DNA from: Anaerocolumna sp. MB42-C2
Lineage (GTDB): Bacteria > Bacillota > Clostridia > Lachnospirales > Lachnospiraceae
Length of the DNA stretch: 64,000 nucleotides
Assembly (NCBI RefSeq): GCF_030913705.1
Contig: NZ_CP133190.1
Coordinates: forward strand, 6,101,501-6,165,500
Reading direction: 5' to 3'
Part shown: positions 1 through 8,111 of the stretch, piece after piece
Layout: the number at the start of each line of letters is the position of its first letter
Position numbering within the stretch: the first letter of the stretch is position 1
Notes under the pieces: model-generated
Seen by the model: only the letters and a program-made list of their open reading frames with translations
Told to the model about the DNA's origin: nothing
The model's database searches: none
Translations under genes and position numbers: made by a program

Positions 1-200
1 TATACACAATAAATATGACACTGGTTACACTAGCCATGCCGGCCGGCTCTATACTTGGTGGAATACTTGCAAAAATGTTTGGTGGAACATTTACTTTATT
101 AATTTATGGTGTAATGATATTTGTTTTAGCTGTTGTTATGTTTTTTCTTAAACCTATTAGAAACTTGGGATATTTGGAGAATCTTAATAATGGAAAGTAG
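1..200 (+). CDS. MFS transporter, C-terminal fragment (cut by window edge)
   Basis: The frame is open to the left edge, so only the last ~66 residues are present. They form two hydrophobic segments separated by a short Gly/Lys-Met loop, ending in a polar tail. This matches the last two helices of 12-helix major facilitator efflux proteins, as in macrolide-efflux-like members (family resemblance, inferred). Substrate cannot be read from this piece. Confidence 0.6.
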   Translation, partial: YTINMTLVTLAMPAGSILGGILAKMFGGTFTLLIYGVMIFVLAVVMFFLKPIRNLGYLENLNNGK

Positions 201-241
201 TAATAAAATAGGTCAACGCTTAGTTGAATAAAATCTTAAAA

Positions 242-257
242 CTCAACTATAGTTGAG
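242..257. repeat. 16-bp perfect palindrome
   Basis: CTCAACTATAGTTGAG is a perfect inverted repeat with no loop and no following T-run, so it resembles a dimeric repressor operator more than a terminator. It lies about 100 bp upstream of a truncated XRE-type regulator, whose operator it may once have been. Function is inferred. Confidence 0.4.
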
Positions 258-352
258 AAAACCTCCTTACAGTTGCTTGCATACAACTTAAATTTGAGAT
301 AGACTAAAAATGTTTAATAAATTCAGTTTATAAAGAAATGGGGGATAATAAT

Positions 353-433
353 ATGCAACAAAAAGGTCTTGGTCATAAAATATATGAGCTACGCAAGAAG
401 AAAGGAGTAACACAGATACCTTTGATGAATTAA
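353..433 (+). pseudogene. XRE-family HTH regulator, N-terminal remnant
   Basis: A G-rich ribosome site precedes an ATG that opens a 26-codon frame reading like helix 1 and the start of helix 2 of an HTH_3 domain (LGHKIYELRKKKGVTQ). It then leaves the family pattern and stops. Normal members run 65 residues or more. The break coincides with the start of a different gene remnant, so this is a deletion product. Confidence 0.6.
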
Positions 434-510
434 TGAAGAAAAGAGGTTTTTTTTATTCACTTTACATGGTGTCAGGCAGTTCAAATCAAAATCAGTCAGA
501 GGCTAGTTAG
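418..510 (+). pseudogene. ABC transporter ATP-binding protein, C-terminal remnant
   Basis: In a frame shifted from the preceding HTH remnant, codons 418-510 read TFDELMKKRGFFYSLYM and a short Ser/Gln-rich tail. This matches the closing segment of ABC exporter ATPases of the MsbA/LmrA type, where a H/T-x-E-L-L/M-x-x-x-G-x-Y-x-x-L-Y motif follows the nucleotide-binding domain. All upstream ABC sequence is missing. Confidence 0.6.
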
Positions 511-533
511 AAAACAAGGTAGTTGTAAATAAT

Positions 534-591
534 AAATCTATCGAGCTTGGGCCTGGATTATAGTAATATTTCGCCCAAGTAAGATAGATTT
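534..591. terminator. Long inverted repeat, possible bidirectional terminator
   Basis: AAATCTATC (534-542) and CTTGGGC (546-552) pair with GCCCAAG (573-579) and GATAGATTT (583-591). The long two-part stem lies between the plus-strand gene remnants and the end of aroE on the minus strand, a sensible place for a shared terminator. T-runs after the stem are short on both strands. Confidence 0.5.
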
Positions 592-626
592 TGAATTATG
601 TAACAGCCTCTTTTTGATACTATATA

Positions 627-1403
627 TTAAAAATCGTGTCCTGTTATATCTGCTAAAATCTTCTCATGAATCTCATCAATTACCTCATCTTTTATATCTT
701 TATCCAGGAAAAATTCCACAGCATATTTCGCCTGGGCAACTAACATCTCAAGGCCATTAACCGCTTTCATACCTAATTCTTCCGCCTGAAGCAGTAATTT
801 GGTTTTTAAGGGATTGTAAATAATATCAAGTACTGCTTCGCAATTCTGATATAATGTTAAATCAATAGGACTGGAATCAACGTTCGGATACATACCAACA
901 GGGCTGGTATTTACTATCAGTTGTGCATCAGAATGATATTTCCTGCATTCCTCATAGGAAATAACACCATCCCCACTGATTCTTTTTACAATAATAATAT
1001 TTTGAGCTTTTAAATGCTCAAAAACTGCTAAAACAGCCTGGGCAGCCCCTCCATTACCAAGTACGATTACTTTTTTATTCTCTACAATTATACTGTTATG
1101 TTTAATCATATATAAAAATCCAAAAAAATCCGTATTATGCCCGATTAATTTACCATTTTTATTAACAATGGTATTTACGGCTCCAATCCGTTTTGCATTA
1201 TCATCCATCTCATCAAGATACGGGATTACGTCTCTTTTATAAGGGATCGTAACATTAATGGCTTTAAAATCCCGAACCTCCATGAAAGATTCAAATTCTA
1301 CCTTAGATAAAGGGGTCAGCTCATAGTCATAATCTGCAAGCTTCTCATGAATAATCTTTGAATAACTATGTCCCAATTTTTCTCCTATTAATCCGTATTC
1401 CAT
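627..1403 (-). CDS. aroE: Shikimate dehydrogenase (NADP-dependent)
   Basis: Reduces 3-dehydroshikimate to shikimate in aromatic amino acid synthesis, in the cytosol. At 258 residues it is slightly short for the family (about 270-290). Visible are the shikimate-binding S-x-S in GHSYSK (residues 11-16), the catalytic Lys of NVTIPYK (Lys56), the NTD motif with Asp92, the nucleotide-binding loop GNGGAA (116-121) and NTSPVGMYP downstream. It stands alone, divergent from the spoIIIA operon, with no other shikimate genes near. The ATG is preceded by an AAAGGAAG-like ribosome site. AroE is the clear choice over the paralogues YdiB or RifI, but kinetic preference cannot be read. Confidence 0.93.
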   Translation of the reverse strand: MEYGLIGEKLGHSYSKIIHEKLADYDYELTPLSKVEFESFMEVRDFKAINVTIPYKRDVIPYLDEMDDNAKRIGAVNTIVNKNGKLIGHNTDFFGFLYMIKHNSIIVENKKVIVLGNGGAAQAVLAVFEHLKAQNIIIVKRISGDGVISYEECRKYHSDAQLIVNTSPVGMYPNVDSSPIDLTLYQNCEAVLDIIYNPLKTKLLLQAEELGMKAVNGLEMLVAQAKYAVEFFLDKDIKDEVIDEIHEKILADITGHDF

Positions 1404-1479
1404 GTCATATGCCTTCCTTTAAAAAATAAATTAGTTAAAGAATAATATAATTAATATGAATTTGCAAGAAAAATATCCG

Positions 1480-1504
1480 GTCATAATTTCGTATGCCATA
1501 CATA
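1480..1504 (+). promoter_or_regulatory. Sigma-E-like promoter of the spoIIIA operon
   Basis: GTCATAA (-35-like, from 1480) and CATACATA (-10-like, 1497-1504) are spaced as in mother-cell sigma-E promoters, whose consensus is roughly GNATA...CATANNNT. It ends 26 bp before the spoIIIAA start, and spoIIIA is a classical sigma-E operon. Assignment from consensus only. Confidence 0.55.
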
Positions 1505-1530
1505 TATTGTTCTAAAGGAGGAGGAATGAG

Positions 1531-2481
1531 ATGAATAAAAAAGACGAGCTGTTGAAAATCTTTTCGGTAAAACTTAGGACAATTCTTTCCAAGATAAATT
1601 TTGATTATGATTTGTTACAGGAGATTCGTCTTAGAGTAAATGCGCCCTTGTTGGTAATCTACGATAACCAGGAGTTTTTTGTAACTTCACAGTCAACTCT
1701 GTCTGTAAGCGATGAAGATATCTATGTGATTACGAAAAATGAAATCCGGGAAACCATGGAATATATCAGCAATTATTCCTTGTATGCATTTGAAGAAGAA
1801 CTGAAACAGGGATTTATTACAATAACCGGAGGACATCGGGTAGGTATTATCGGGAAAGCAGTTTTGGAAGAAAATAAAATAAAAAGTATGAAGCATATAT
1901 CCTTTATCAACATCCGCCTATCCCATCAGGTGAAAGGTTGTGCCGATAAGGTAATACCTTATATTACCGGTGTTAAGGGTAATGATTGCTACCATACGTT
2001 GATTATATCACCGCCCCGCTGCGGAAAGACAACATTACTTCGGGATGTAATCCGTCAGTTATCCAACGGCAGTGAGAACCGCCCGGGTATTACAGTGGGT
2101 GTAGTGGATGAACGGTCTGAAATCGGTGCCTGTTATATGGGAATTCCCCAAAATGAATTGGGAATCCGAACGGACATATTGGATTGCTGTCCTAAGGCAA
2201 AAGGTATGCTTATGCTGATTCGGTCCATGTCGCCAAGAGTCATTGCCGTAGATGAAGTCGGATCCGTTGAAGATATAAGTGCCATTGAATATGTAATGAA
2301 TTGCGGATGCAAATTAATCGCAACAGTACATGGCAATTCCATAGAAGATATCAAAAATAAACCTATATTAGGTAAATTAGTGGAAGAAAGAATATTTGAG
2401 CGTTATATATTGCTGAACAATTATGGCTGTGTCGGACATCTGGAAGAAATATATGATGAGAAAGGTATCAGAATTTATTAA
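1531..2481 (+). CDS. spoIIIAA: Stage III sporulation ATPase SpoIIIAA
   Basis: Secretion-type ATPase of the SpoIIIA-SpoIIQ channel that links mother cell and forespore. At 316 residues it has family length. Walker A is SPPRCGKTTLL (160-170). A GGHRVG motif sits near 100-105, DERSEIG follows Walker A, and the Walker B strand is VIAVDEVG. The start is fixed by AAAGGAGGAGG just before ATG. It is first of eight co-directional genes with short gaps, downstream of a sigma-E-like promoter. Confidence 0.97.
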   Translation: MNKKDELLKIFSVKLRTILSKINFDYDLLQEIRLRVNAPLLVIYDNQEFFVTSQSTLSVSDEDIYVITKNEIRETMEYISNYSLYAFEEELKQGFITITGGHRVGIIGKAVLEENKIKSMKHISFINIRLSHQVKGCADKVIPYITGVKGNDCYHTLIISPPRCGKTTLLRDVIRQLSNGSENRPGITVGVVDERSEIGACYMGIPQNELGIRTDILDCCPKAKGMLMLIRSMSPRVIAVDEVGSVEDISAIEYVMNCGCKLIATVHGNSIEDIKNKPILGKLVEERIFERYILLNNYGCVGHLEEIYDEKGIRIY

Positions 2482-2510
2482 GTGTTTATGGAATAAGAAG
2501 GGAGGCAACT

Positions 2511-3035
2511 ATGATAATTATTAAAGTAATCGGATGTATTTTAATTCTTACATCATCAGCCGGAATGGGTATCTATTTTAGCAGTGAATTAAAGAACAGA
2601 ATCATGGATTTAAGGGAATTAAAGAAGATTATTTTTCTTTTGCGGGGTGATATCCGGTATGCCAATACTCCATTGCCGGAAGCAGTACAAGCCTTATCTT
2701 ACCGCCATGAGGGGAAATATAGAACATTTCTCTCTGTAATTGCAGACCGGTTAAATGAACTGGGCGGCGTTTCTTTTTGTACCATATGGAAAGAAGCGGT
2801 TGTAAAGGAACTGAATAATACGTCATTAAGTAAAAAAGATCTGACAAGTCTTGGTCAGTTTGGTGAAAATCTTGGGTATCTGGATAAGGATATGCAGATT
2901 AATACCATAGATTTATATATATCACAAATCGAAGATGAAATAAAAGAACTTTCACATAATGTGAAACAAAAATCCTATTTATACAATTCCCTGGGTGTTT
3001 TGGGAGGAATCTTTATAACGATCATAATGCTTTAA
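2511..3035 (+). CDS. spoIIIAB: Stage III sporulation protein SpoIIIAB
   Basis: Membrane protein with one N-terminal and one C-terminal hydrophobic helix flanking a helical cytoplasmic domain. It resembles type II secretion GspF-like parts, as known for SpoIIIAB. The 174 residues match the family, and motifs such as FLRGDIRY near residue 42 and FGENLGYLD near 121 are typical. Second gene of spoIIIA, with GGAGG before ATG. Confidence 0.94.
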   Translation: MIIIKVIGCILILTSSAGMGIYFSSELKNRIMDLRELKKIIFLLRGDIRYANTPLPEAVQALSYRHEGKYRTFLSVIADRLNELGGVSFCTIWKEAVVKELNNTSLSKKDLTSLGQFGENLGYLDKDMQINTIDLYISQIEDEIKELSHNVKQKSYLYNSLGVLGGIFITIIML

Positions 3036-3072
3036 TGAGCTATAAGCCATAAACATTTACAAGGAGGATAAC

Positions 3073-3267
3073 ATGACTATCAACCTGATATTTAGAATTG
3101 CAGCGGTAGGAATACTGGTATCGGTTCTAAACCAGATACTAAAGCAATCCGGCAGAGAAGAACAGGCTTTTTTAACAACTTTGGCAGGACTGATCCTGGT
3201 ACTTTTTTGGATTGTACCATATATATCCGAGCTGTTTGAAATAATCAGGAATTTATTTACCTTATAA
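3073..3267 (+). CDS. spoIIIAC: Stage III sporulation protein SpoIIIAC
   Basis: A 64-residue protein with two transmembrane helices joined by a short polar loop containing KQSGREEQA, the conserved loop of SpoIIIAC. It belongs to the channel between mother cell and forespore and is thought to work with SpoIIIAD. AGGAGG precedes the ATG. It is easy to miss because of its size, but operon position and loop motif make it secure. Confidence 0.94.
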   Translation: MTINLIFRIAAVGILVSVLNQILKQSGREEQAFLTTLAGLILVLFWIVPYISELFEIIRNLFTL

Positions 3268-3285
3268 AGAGAAAGGAGCATCGAT

Positions 3286-3669
3286 ATGATACAGATTGCC
3301 TTAATCGGTATTATTGTAGTTTTAATGGCGATACAGTTTAAGAGTACGAAATCAGAATATGCAGTATACATAAGCCTTGTAGGATGCATCCTCATCTTTT
3401 ACCTTGGAGTAAATAAATTAGAGATTATTATTGATACCATAAAGAAAATTCAGACTTATATCAGTCTTAATGAAACCTATATTTCAATATTAATTAAGAT
3501 AATCGGAATTACCTATATTGCTGAGTTTTCTTCAAATATCTGCAAAGATTGTGGACATACTGCAGTTGCCAATCAGATTGAGCTGGTAGGTAAATTGACG
3601 ATATTAGCAACTGGAATGCCAATTCTTCTGGCTTTGCTGGATACCATTAATGAGTTTTTAACGGCATAG
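3286..3669 (+). CDS. spoIIIAD: Stage III sporulation protein SpoIIIAD
   Basis: Three to four hydrophobic helices in 127 residues, with the conserved stretch GITYIAEFSSNICKDCG (about residues 67-84) and a KL..LATGMPIL segment. Both are typical of SpoIIIAD, a membrane part of the SpoIIIA channel. AAAGGAG lies before ATG, 18 bp after spoIIIAC. Confidence 0.95.
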   Translation: MIQIALIGIIVVLMAIQFKSTKSEYAVYISLVGCILIFYLGVNKLEIIIDTIKKIQTYISLNETYISILIKIIGITYIAEFSSNICKDCGHTAVANQIELVGKLTILATGMPILLALLDTINEFLTA

Positions 3670-3690
3670 TCCATAAGAGGAGGATTCCTA

Positions 3691-4866
3691 ATGATTATTT
3701 TTAATAAAAGAAACCGGAAAATAACCAAAATACTTATTTTTCTGCTGGTTCTTTTATTTCTGCTTATAACGAAAGATAAAGTGTATGCGAGGGAAAGTAG
3801 TACCAATTCGGATGATGTCAATGAAATCAGCGGTACGGATTTTAATTATAATGATATACAGCGTGTTATTGATGAAGTCTTAGATTCGGGCGATAATATG
3901 AATTTTGAACAATATGTAACCGACCTTGTAACCGGTAATAAAAAGTTTTCCCTGGAGCAGATAGGAAATGATATTAAAAATGCGGTAATAAATGAAGTAA
4001 AAGATAATATTGGTATCTTGACAAGATTAATATCCATTGCTGTCATTGCTGCCGTATTTACAAATTTTTCGTATGCTTTTCAAAATACGCAGGTGGCTGA
4101 GACCGGGTTTTATGTTGCGTACCTGCTTTTATTTTCCGTGTTAACGGCCTCATTTATATCGGCGGCAACCTTAGCGTCTAATACGATATCAGCCGTGCTA
4201 AGTTTTATGAAAGCTCTGGTGCCCACCTATTTTTTATCGGTAGCATTTGTATCCAGTGCCGGAACTTCCATGGTTTATTATCAGGTAACTTTATTTTTAA
4301 TAACTTTTGTTGATGTATTATTAATTAAAATAATTATTCCTATGATTAATATTTATCTGATTGTTTCTATGGCAAATAATCTATCGAAAGAAGATTTATT
4401 GTCAAAATTGGCAGATCTGTTATCCATAGTGATCAAGTGGGCCCTAAAGACACTGCTAGGGTTAGTTGTGGGATTTAATGCAATACAGGGTTTGATTTTA
4501 CCCGTAGCTGATAATATTAAAAAATCAGCTTTATATAAAATTGCAGGTGTTATACCGGGAGTAGGAGATGTACTTGGGAGTGTAACCGAAAGTGTATTTG
4601 GAGCAGGTATCCTGCTAAAGAATGCCATAGGTGTTGCAGGTGTTATTGTAATAATAATTATATGTGCTCTTCCGATTATAAAACTGGCAATCACTACCCT
4701 TATTTACAGGGTAAGCAGTGCTGCCGTGCAGCCGATTTCGGACAAGCGTATGCTAAATTGTGTTACTGCCTCCGCTGATGCGGCAGCCCTTTTACTGCAG
4801 ACCGTATTGGTAGGTGCCGTTTTATTTTTATTAACCATAACAATAATTGCAGCTACAACGACATAA
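3691..4866 (+). CDS. spoIIIAE: Stage III sporulation protein SpoIIIAE
   Basis: Polytopic membrane protein of the SpoIIIA channel. It has an N-terminal signal-like helix (residues 10-28), an extracytoplasmic acidic segment, then about seven hydrophobic helices. GVIPGVGDVLGSVTESVFGAG around 289-309 and the SDKRM motif are family marks. The 391 residues match known members. AGGAGG is followed by ATG 7 bp later. The 133-bp gap after this gene is larger than the others in the operon and contains no obvious gene or terminator. Confidence 0.95.
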   Translation: MIIFNKRNRKITKILIFLLVLLFLLITKDKVYARESSTNSDDVNEISGTDFNYNDIQRVIDEVLDSGDNMNFEQYVTDLVTGNKKFSLEQIGNDIKNAVINEVKDNIGILTRLISIAVIAAVFTNFSYAFQNTQVAETGFYVAYLLLFSVLTASFISAATLASNTISAVLSFMKALVPTYFLSVAFVSSAGTSMVYYQVTLFLITFVDVLLIKIIIPMINIYLIVSMANNLSKEDLLSKLADLLSIVIKWALKTLLGLVVGFNAIQGLILPVADNIKKSALYKIAGVIPGVGDVLGSVTESVFGAGILLKNAIGVAGVIVIIIICALPIIKLAITTLIYRVSSAAVQPISDKRMLNCVTASADAAALLLQTVLVGAVLFLLTITIIAATTT

Positions 4867-4999
4867 GGGAGATGATAAAATAAATAATGAAATTTACACT
4901 TCATAATTAAAGAAAGGAATTCAAAGTTCAGAGCTTTATTATTGAACTTATGAAATACTATCCAGTTACATAATTATGGATAGTTTAAGGGATTAAGAT

Positions 5000-5626
5000 A
5001 TGAGTGAAATATATGGTTGGGTTAAAAATATAGTAATATTTTTAGTACTGACAACGATTGTTACCAACTTACTTGGCAAAAGTTCTTATAAGAAATATGT
5101 AAATTTAATTACTGGAATTGTTCTGGTAATTCTCGTTATTTCACCGTTGTTAAAACTGTTTCAACTGGATAAAACCATGGATTATTACTTTACAACCAAT
5201 TCCCTTTTGGCCGAAGCTGAGGATATGAACGACAAATTGGCGGATGCAGAAGATAATCAGATGTCTGCCATTTTAAAAGAATACAAGGAACAGATCGGAA
5301 AGCAGGTCAGTAATTTGCTGGAAGGAGAGAACCTATATCTTACCGATATACAAGTTAAAGTAGATGAAGATGAAAACAACAGCACTTTCGGTAATCTGCT
5401 GTCACTAAATATTACTGCCGGTTATATCAGGAAAGAAACCAAGAAAAATTCTGTGAATATTGACAAGGTAGATATAGAAGATATTAAAATCGGAGAAAAA
5501 AAGGAGAAAGACGAGGACAAAGAAAAAAAACTTCTTACACCTAGTGAAATTAATATAAAAAACCTGTTGTCGGACTTCTATAATATGAACCCTGATAATA
5601 TAAATATTAGTATACAGGAGCAATAA
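5000..5626 (+). CDS. spoIIIAF: Stage III sporulation protein SpoIIIAF
   Basis: Two N-terminal membrane helices (about residues 9-27 and 35-55) are followed by a soluble domain, the SpoIIIAF plan with a ring-building-motif fold after the membrane. Length 208 residues. A Lys/Glu-rich run (about 163-178) forms an acidic-basic linker before the last conserved segment. The ribosome site (TAAGGG-like) is weaker than those of its neighbours. Confidence 0.88.
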   Translation: MSEIYGWVKNIVIFLVLTTIVTNLLGKSSYKKYVNLITGIVLVILVISPLLKLFQLDKTMDYYFTTNSLLAEAEDMNDKLADAEDNQMSAILKEYKEQIGKQVSNLLEGENLYLTDIQVKVDEDENNSTFGNLLSLNITAGYIRKETKKNSVNIDKVDIEDIKIGEKKEKDEDKEKKLLTPSEINIKNLLSDFYNMNPDNINISIQEQ

Positions 5627-5654
5627 CCGGTCCTGTAATACTTAAGGAGAAAGT

Positions 5655-6269
5655 ATGGATAAAGAAAAGGTAAAGGAAAAGAAAAAGCTCAGTATTAAGG
5701 AAATTGGACCCGCAAGACTCGTAATACTGTTGATGGCAGGAATATTTCTGCTTGTATTATCATTTCCTGATATGCTTTCATCAGAAAATTCCTCAAAAGA
5801 TAATACAGCAAAGCAAGATAACAAAGTGAAAGTGAATTCTGACAATACAGAAACAGATGATGAAACCGAAGTTTATATCAATGAATTAGAAAACCGTTTA
5901 AAGAAAGTACTTGCTAAAGTAGAAGGTATCGGAGATGTAGATGTCATGATTACTTTAAAGGGTTCCAAAGAGAAAGTAATACTAAAAGATGGTCCATATA
6001 CACAAGAAAGCATGAATGAAGTAGATGGGGAGGGCGGAAACAGAGATAGCAGCAATATTAGCAAAGAAGATACCACTGTTTTAGTGAATGGTGGAAACGG
6101 TGAAAGTGTTCCATATGTCATACAGGAAAAGGAACCGGAGGTAGAGGGTGTTGTTGTAATAGCCGAAGGCGGAGGTAATGCAAAAATTATGACAGAAATT
6201 ATGGAGGCAGCACAGGTATTATTTAACGTACCTGCACATAAAGTTAAAGTAATGAAAATGAATAAATAA
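5655..6269 (+). CDS. spoIIIAG: Stage III sporulation protein SpoIIIAG
   Basis: One transmembrane helix (about residues 23-42) is followed by a low-complexity linker and a domain with LENRLKKVLAKVEGIGDVDVMIT near 80-100. That is the ring-building motif of SpoIIIAG, which forms a large ring in the space between the two spore membranes. A Gly/Asn-rich insertion around 115-145 separates parts of the domain, as in other SpoIIIAG. AAGGAG before ATG. 204 residues. Confidence 0.94.
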   Translation: MDKEKVKEKKKLSIKEIGPARLVILLMAGIFLLVLSFPDMLSSENSSKDNTAKQDNKVKVNSDNTETDDETEVYINELENRLKKVLAKVEGIGDVDVMITLKGSKEKVILKDGPYTQESMNEVDGEGGNRDSSNISKEDTTVLVNGGNGESVPYVIQEKEPEVEGVVVIAEGGGNAKIMTEIMEAAQVLFNVPAHKVKVMKMNK

Positions 6270-6289
6270 ATGTTTTAAAGGAGGCAAGT

Positions 6290-7153
6290 ATGAAAAATAT
6301 ATTTAAGAAAAATCAAATCATTATTACTGCATTGGCTATCATGATTGCAATTGCAGGGTATCTGAATTTTTCTGACAGGAACCACGAGGATAAAATTGCC
6401 GATGTCGGCAATGGTGAAGTATTGGATTATGATACATATACGGAAACGGAAGGCGATAATATTACAGACGGAAGTACCGTTTCTCTGCAGGACACCAAAG
6501 ATTTATTGGATGAAACCGCTTTGGATGTAACTACGGATGGAGAAAGTGACAGTAAAGAGACCTTGGCCAAAGATAAAGGAAAAGAAGAAAAGGCAGATGC
6601 TAAAGGTACAGATGAAACGACTTCTTCAGATAAAAGCGGGAAGAAAGAAGATGCTAAAGCCGATACTTCTAAGAAAGCCGATTCCGAAGAAGTAGCTGCT
6701 TATGATGTAAACGATAATGGTGAAGTTGTTGTTGATGAAAAAGGGAAAGAAACCACTGCTCCCGGTGAAGCAGTATTAGTCAGCACGACAACCACTCCTG
6801 ATTTCTTTGCTTCCAGAAAATTAGCAAGGGAACAGATGAGAGCGGTTAATAAAGAAGAGTTAATGAAAATCGTTGACAGCGCTAACCTTACTGAAAAAGC
6901 CAAGGAAGAGGCAGTTAATAATATAATTAAAATGACTGCAATCTCTGAAAAAGAAAATGCTACCGAAACGCTTCTGGAAGCAATGGGCTTTAGTGATGCA
7001 ATCGTTACAATTGAAGGTAAACTTGTTGATGTTGTAGTGAATGCAGCCAGCTTAGATGAACAGGATGTTGCTAAAATTGAAGATGTTGTTAAGAGAAAAA
7101 CAGGTGTAGCATCAAAAGATATAAATATTGCTCCGGTAGTTGTAGGAGAATAA
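6290..7153 (+). CDS. spoIIIAH: Stage III sporulation protein SpoIIIAH with extended linker
   Basis: Partner of forespore SpoIIQ in the channel. It has a short cytoplasmic start, one membrane helix (about 9-27), then a very long Asp/Lys/Thr/Ser-rich linker (about 50-165) before the conserved C-terminal domain (about 170-287) with FFASRKLAREQMRA and KRKTGVASKDINI. At 287 residues it exceeds the usual ~200-220 because of the linker. AAAGGAGG before ATG. Last gene of the operon, followed by a terminator. Confidence 0.94.
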   Translation: MKNIFKKNQIIITALAIMIAIAGYLNFSDRNHEDKIADVGNGEVLDYDTYTETEGDNITDGSTVSLQDTKDLLDETALDVTTDGESDSKETLAKDKGKEEKADAKGTDETTSSDKSGKKEDAKADTSKKADSEEVAAYDVNDNGEVVVDEKGKETTAPGEAVLVSTTTTPDFFASRKLAREQMRAVNKEELMKIVDSANLTEKAKEEAVNNIIKMTAISEKENATETLLEAMGFSDAIVTIEGKLVDVVVNAASLDEQDVAKIEDVVKRKTGVASKDINIAPVVVGE

Positions 7154-7195
7154 CAGATAAGAATTAATGTTAATAGCATAGCAGCATAATTACAG

Positions 7196-7229
7196 AGGGC
7201 TAATGCAAATTTTGCAGGAGCCCTTTTTA
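7196..7229 (+). terminator. Rho-independent terminator of spoIIIA operon
   Basis: AGGGCT pairs with AGCCCT around an inner TGCAAA/TTTGCA helix, followed by a T-run. It lies 43 bp after spoIIIAH. The remaining gap to the next gene holds only that gene's promoter. Confidence 0.8.
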
Positions 7230-7375
7230 CGATTACCGCATAAAAATCTGGTAATAATAATATTAAGCGGAGATGTCTGTTATTATATATCGAGTACAGG
7301 AAACAATTATTGTTCCCAAAAAGCCAGTTAAAGCACAGGTAAGTGGTACTTGTATTTAAAAATATGAATAAATGA

Positions 7376-7404
7376 TTGGCATTTAAGAATAAGTTTGATA
7401 TAAT
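7376..7404 (+). promoter_or_regulatory. Sigma-A promoter of the Asp23-family gene
   Basis: TTGGCA (7376-7381) and TATAAT (7399-7404) with a 17-bp spacer. A leader of about 60 nt follows before AGGAGG and the GTG start of the next gene. Confidence 0.7.
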
Positions 7405-7472
7405 AATTACATTAAGTAGCATTTTTTGGACACTTGTTACTGTTATGTGTATAAACTTAGGAGGTAATTACA

Positions 7473-7862
7473 GTGGTTAAGGAGCAAGAGAATAGAAATA
7501 CTTATCAAATACATGCTGAAAGTAATGTGGGTGAGGTGCAGATTGCTGATGAAGTAGTTGCTACCATTGCCGGTTTAGCTGCCACCGAAGTAGAAGGCGT
7601 TGCTGCAATGTCAAGTAATATTACGAAAGAATTGGTTAGCAAGTTGGGTATGAAAAATTTATCCAAAGGAGTTAAGATTGAAGTTAGCTCAGACTCAGTA
7701 TCGGTGGATTTATCCCTGACATTGGAATATGGTTACAGCATTCCTAATACCTCCAGACAGGTTCAGGAAAAAGTTAAATCAGCAATTGAGAACATGACTG
7801 GTTTGACGGTTTCGGTAGTTAATGTCAGGATTTCAGGTGTTAATATAGAAAGAAGCAAATAA
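7473..7862 (+). CDS. Asp23/Gls24 family protein (YqhY-like)
   Basis: 129-residue cytosolic protein of the Asp23/Gls24 (DUF322) family. It shows EVVATIAGLAATEVEGVAAM near the N-terminus, a Lys-Gly-Val-x-V segment and the closing VVNVRISGVN pattern. YqhY-like members lie next to fatty acid or nusB genes in Firmicutes and affect lipid synthesis or envelope state (family knowledge). The start is GTG, chosen because TAGGAGG lies 9 bp upstream. It has its own promoter and terminator. Confidence 0.9.
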   Translation: MVKEQENRNTYQIHAESNVGEVQIADEVVATIAGLAATEVEGVAAMSSNITKELVSKLGMKNLSKGVKIEVSSDSVSVDLSLTLEYGYSIPNTSRQVQEKVKSAIENMTGLTVSVVNVRISGVNIERSK

Positions 7863-7888
7863 ATAAAATAATAGTGTCTAAACCTATG

Positions 7889-7921
7889 CAACCCTTAGAT
7901 AATTCTATTTAAGGGTTGTTT
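7889..7921 (+). terminator. Rho-independent terminator after Asp23-family gene
   Basis: CAACCCTTA and TAAGGGTTG form a 9-bp stem with a 12-nt loop followed by TTTATG. It separates this gene from the nusB operon. Confidence 0.7.
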
Positions 7922-7962
7922 ATGTGTTAAACATTTCGTTATTTCATAGGAAGTTTCAACGA

Positions 7963-7998
7963 ACGTCAGGGCTAGAGTCTGGCTCGCCAGACTCTTTA
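7963..7998 (+). repeat. Partial copy of the multi-hairpin repeat (tail only)
   Basis: CGTCAGGGCTAGAGTCTGG and the following GCCAGACTCTTT reproduce the last ~35 nt of the repeats at 22005-22138 and 38767-38899, including the AGAGTCTGG/CCAGACTCT stem (two loop bases swapped). The 5' part is absent or decayed. It sits just upstream of the nusB leader element. Confidence 0.6.
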
Positions 7999-8005
7999 TT
8001 CTAAA

Positions 8006-8111
8006 GGCTGAAAGAAAATTAAATTGAAAGGATGCCATAAAATGATTCTTTCAGTCTGTTTTAATATGAGGCAGTACCGCTAAAAGTTAACGGTATGCAA
8101 TGGGTGCAATT
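8006..8111 (+). promoter_or_regulatory. Repeated structured leader, copy 1 (before nusB)
   Basis: One of four related leaders in this window. Helix 1 pairs TGCCATA (8033-8039) with TATGAGGCA (8065-8073, one bulged A). Helix 2 pairs TACCG (8075-8079) with CGGTA (8091-8095). The loop of helix 1 (TTCTTTCAGTC, 8046-8056) can pair over 11 bp with GGCTGAAAGAA (8006-8016), which would make a pseudoknot. It ends in ATGCAATGGGTG, whose GGGTG is the ribosome site 5 nt before the nusB ATG. Ligand or regulator unknown. Confidence 0.6.

Noticed and set aside
6700..7422. Long minus-strand frame opposite spoIIIAH
   Set aside because: It mirrors the low-complexity linker and conserved domain of spoIIIAH, has no ribosome site, and reads as repetitive Ser/Thr/Val runs.
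8100..8111. nusB starting at ATG 8100
   Set aside because: This ATG lies within the conserved leader segment and has no ribosome site of its own, while GGGTG is well placed for ATG 8112.
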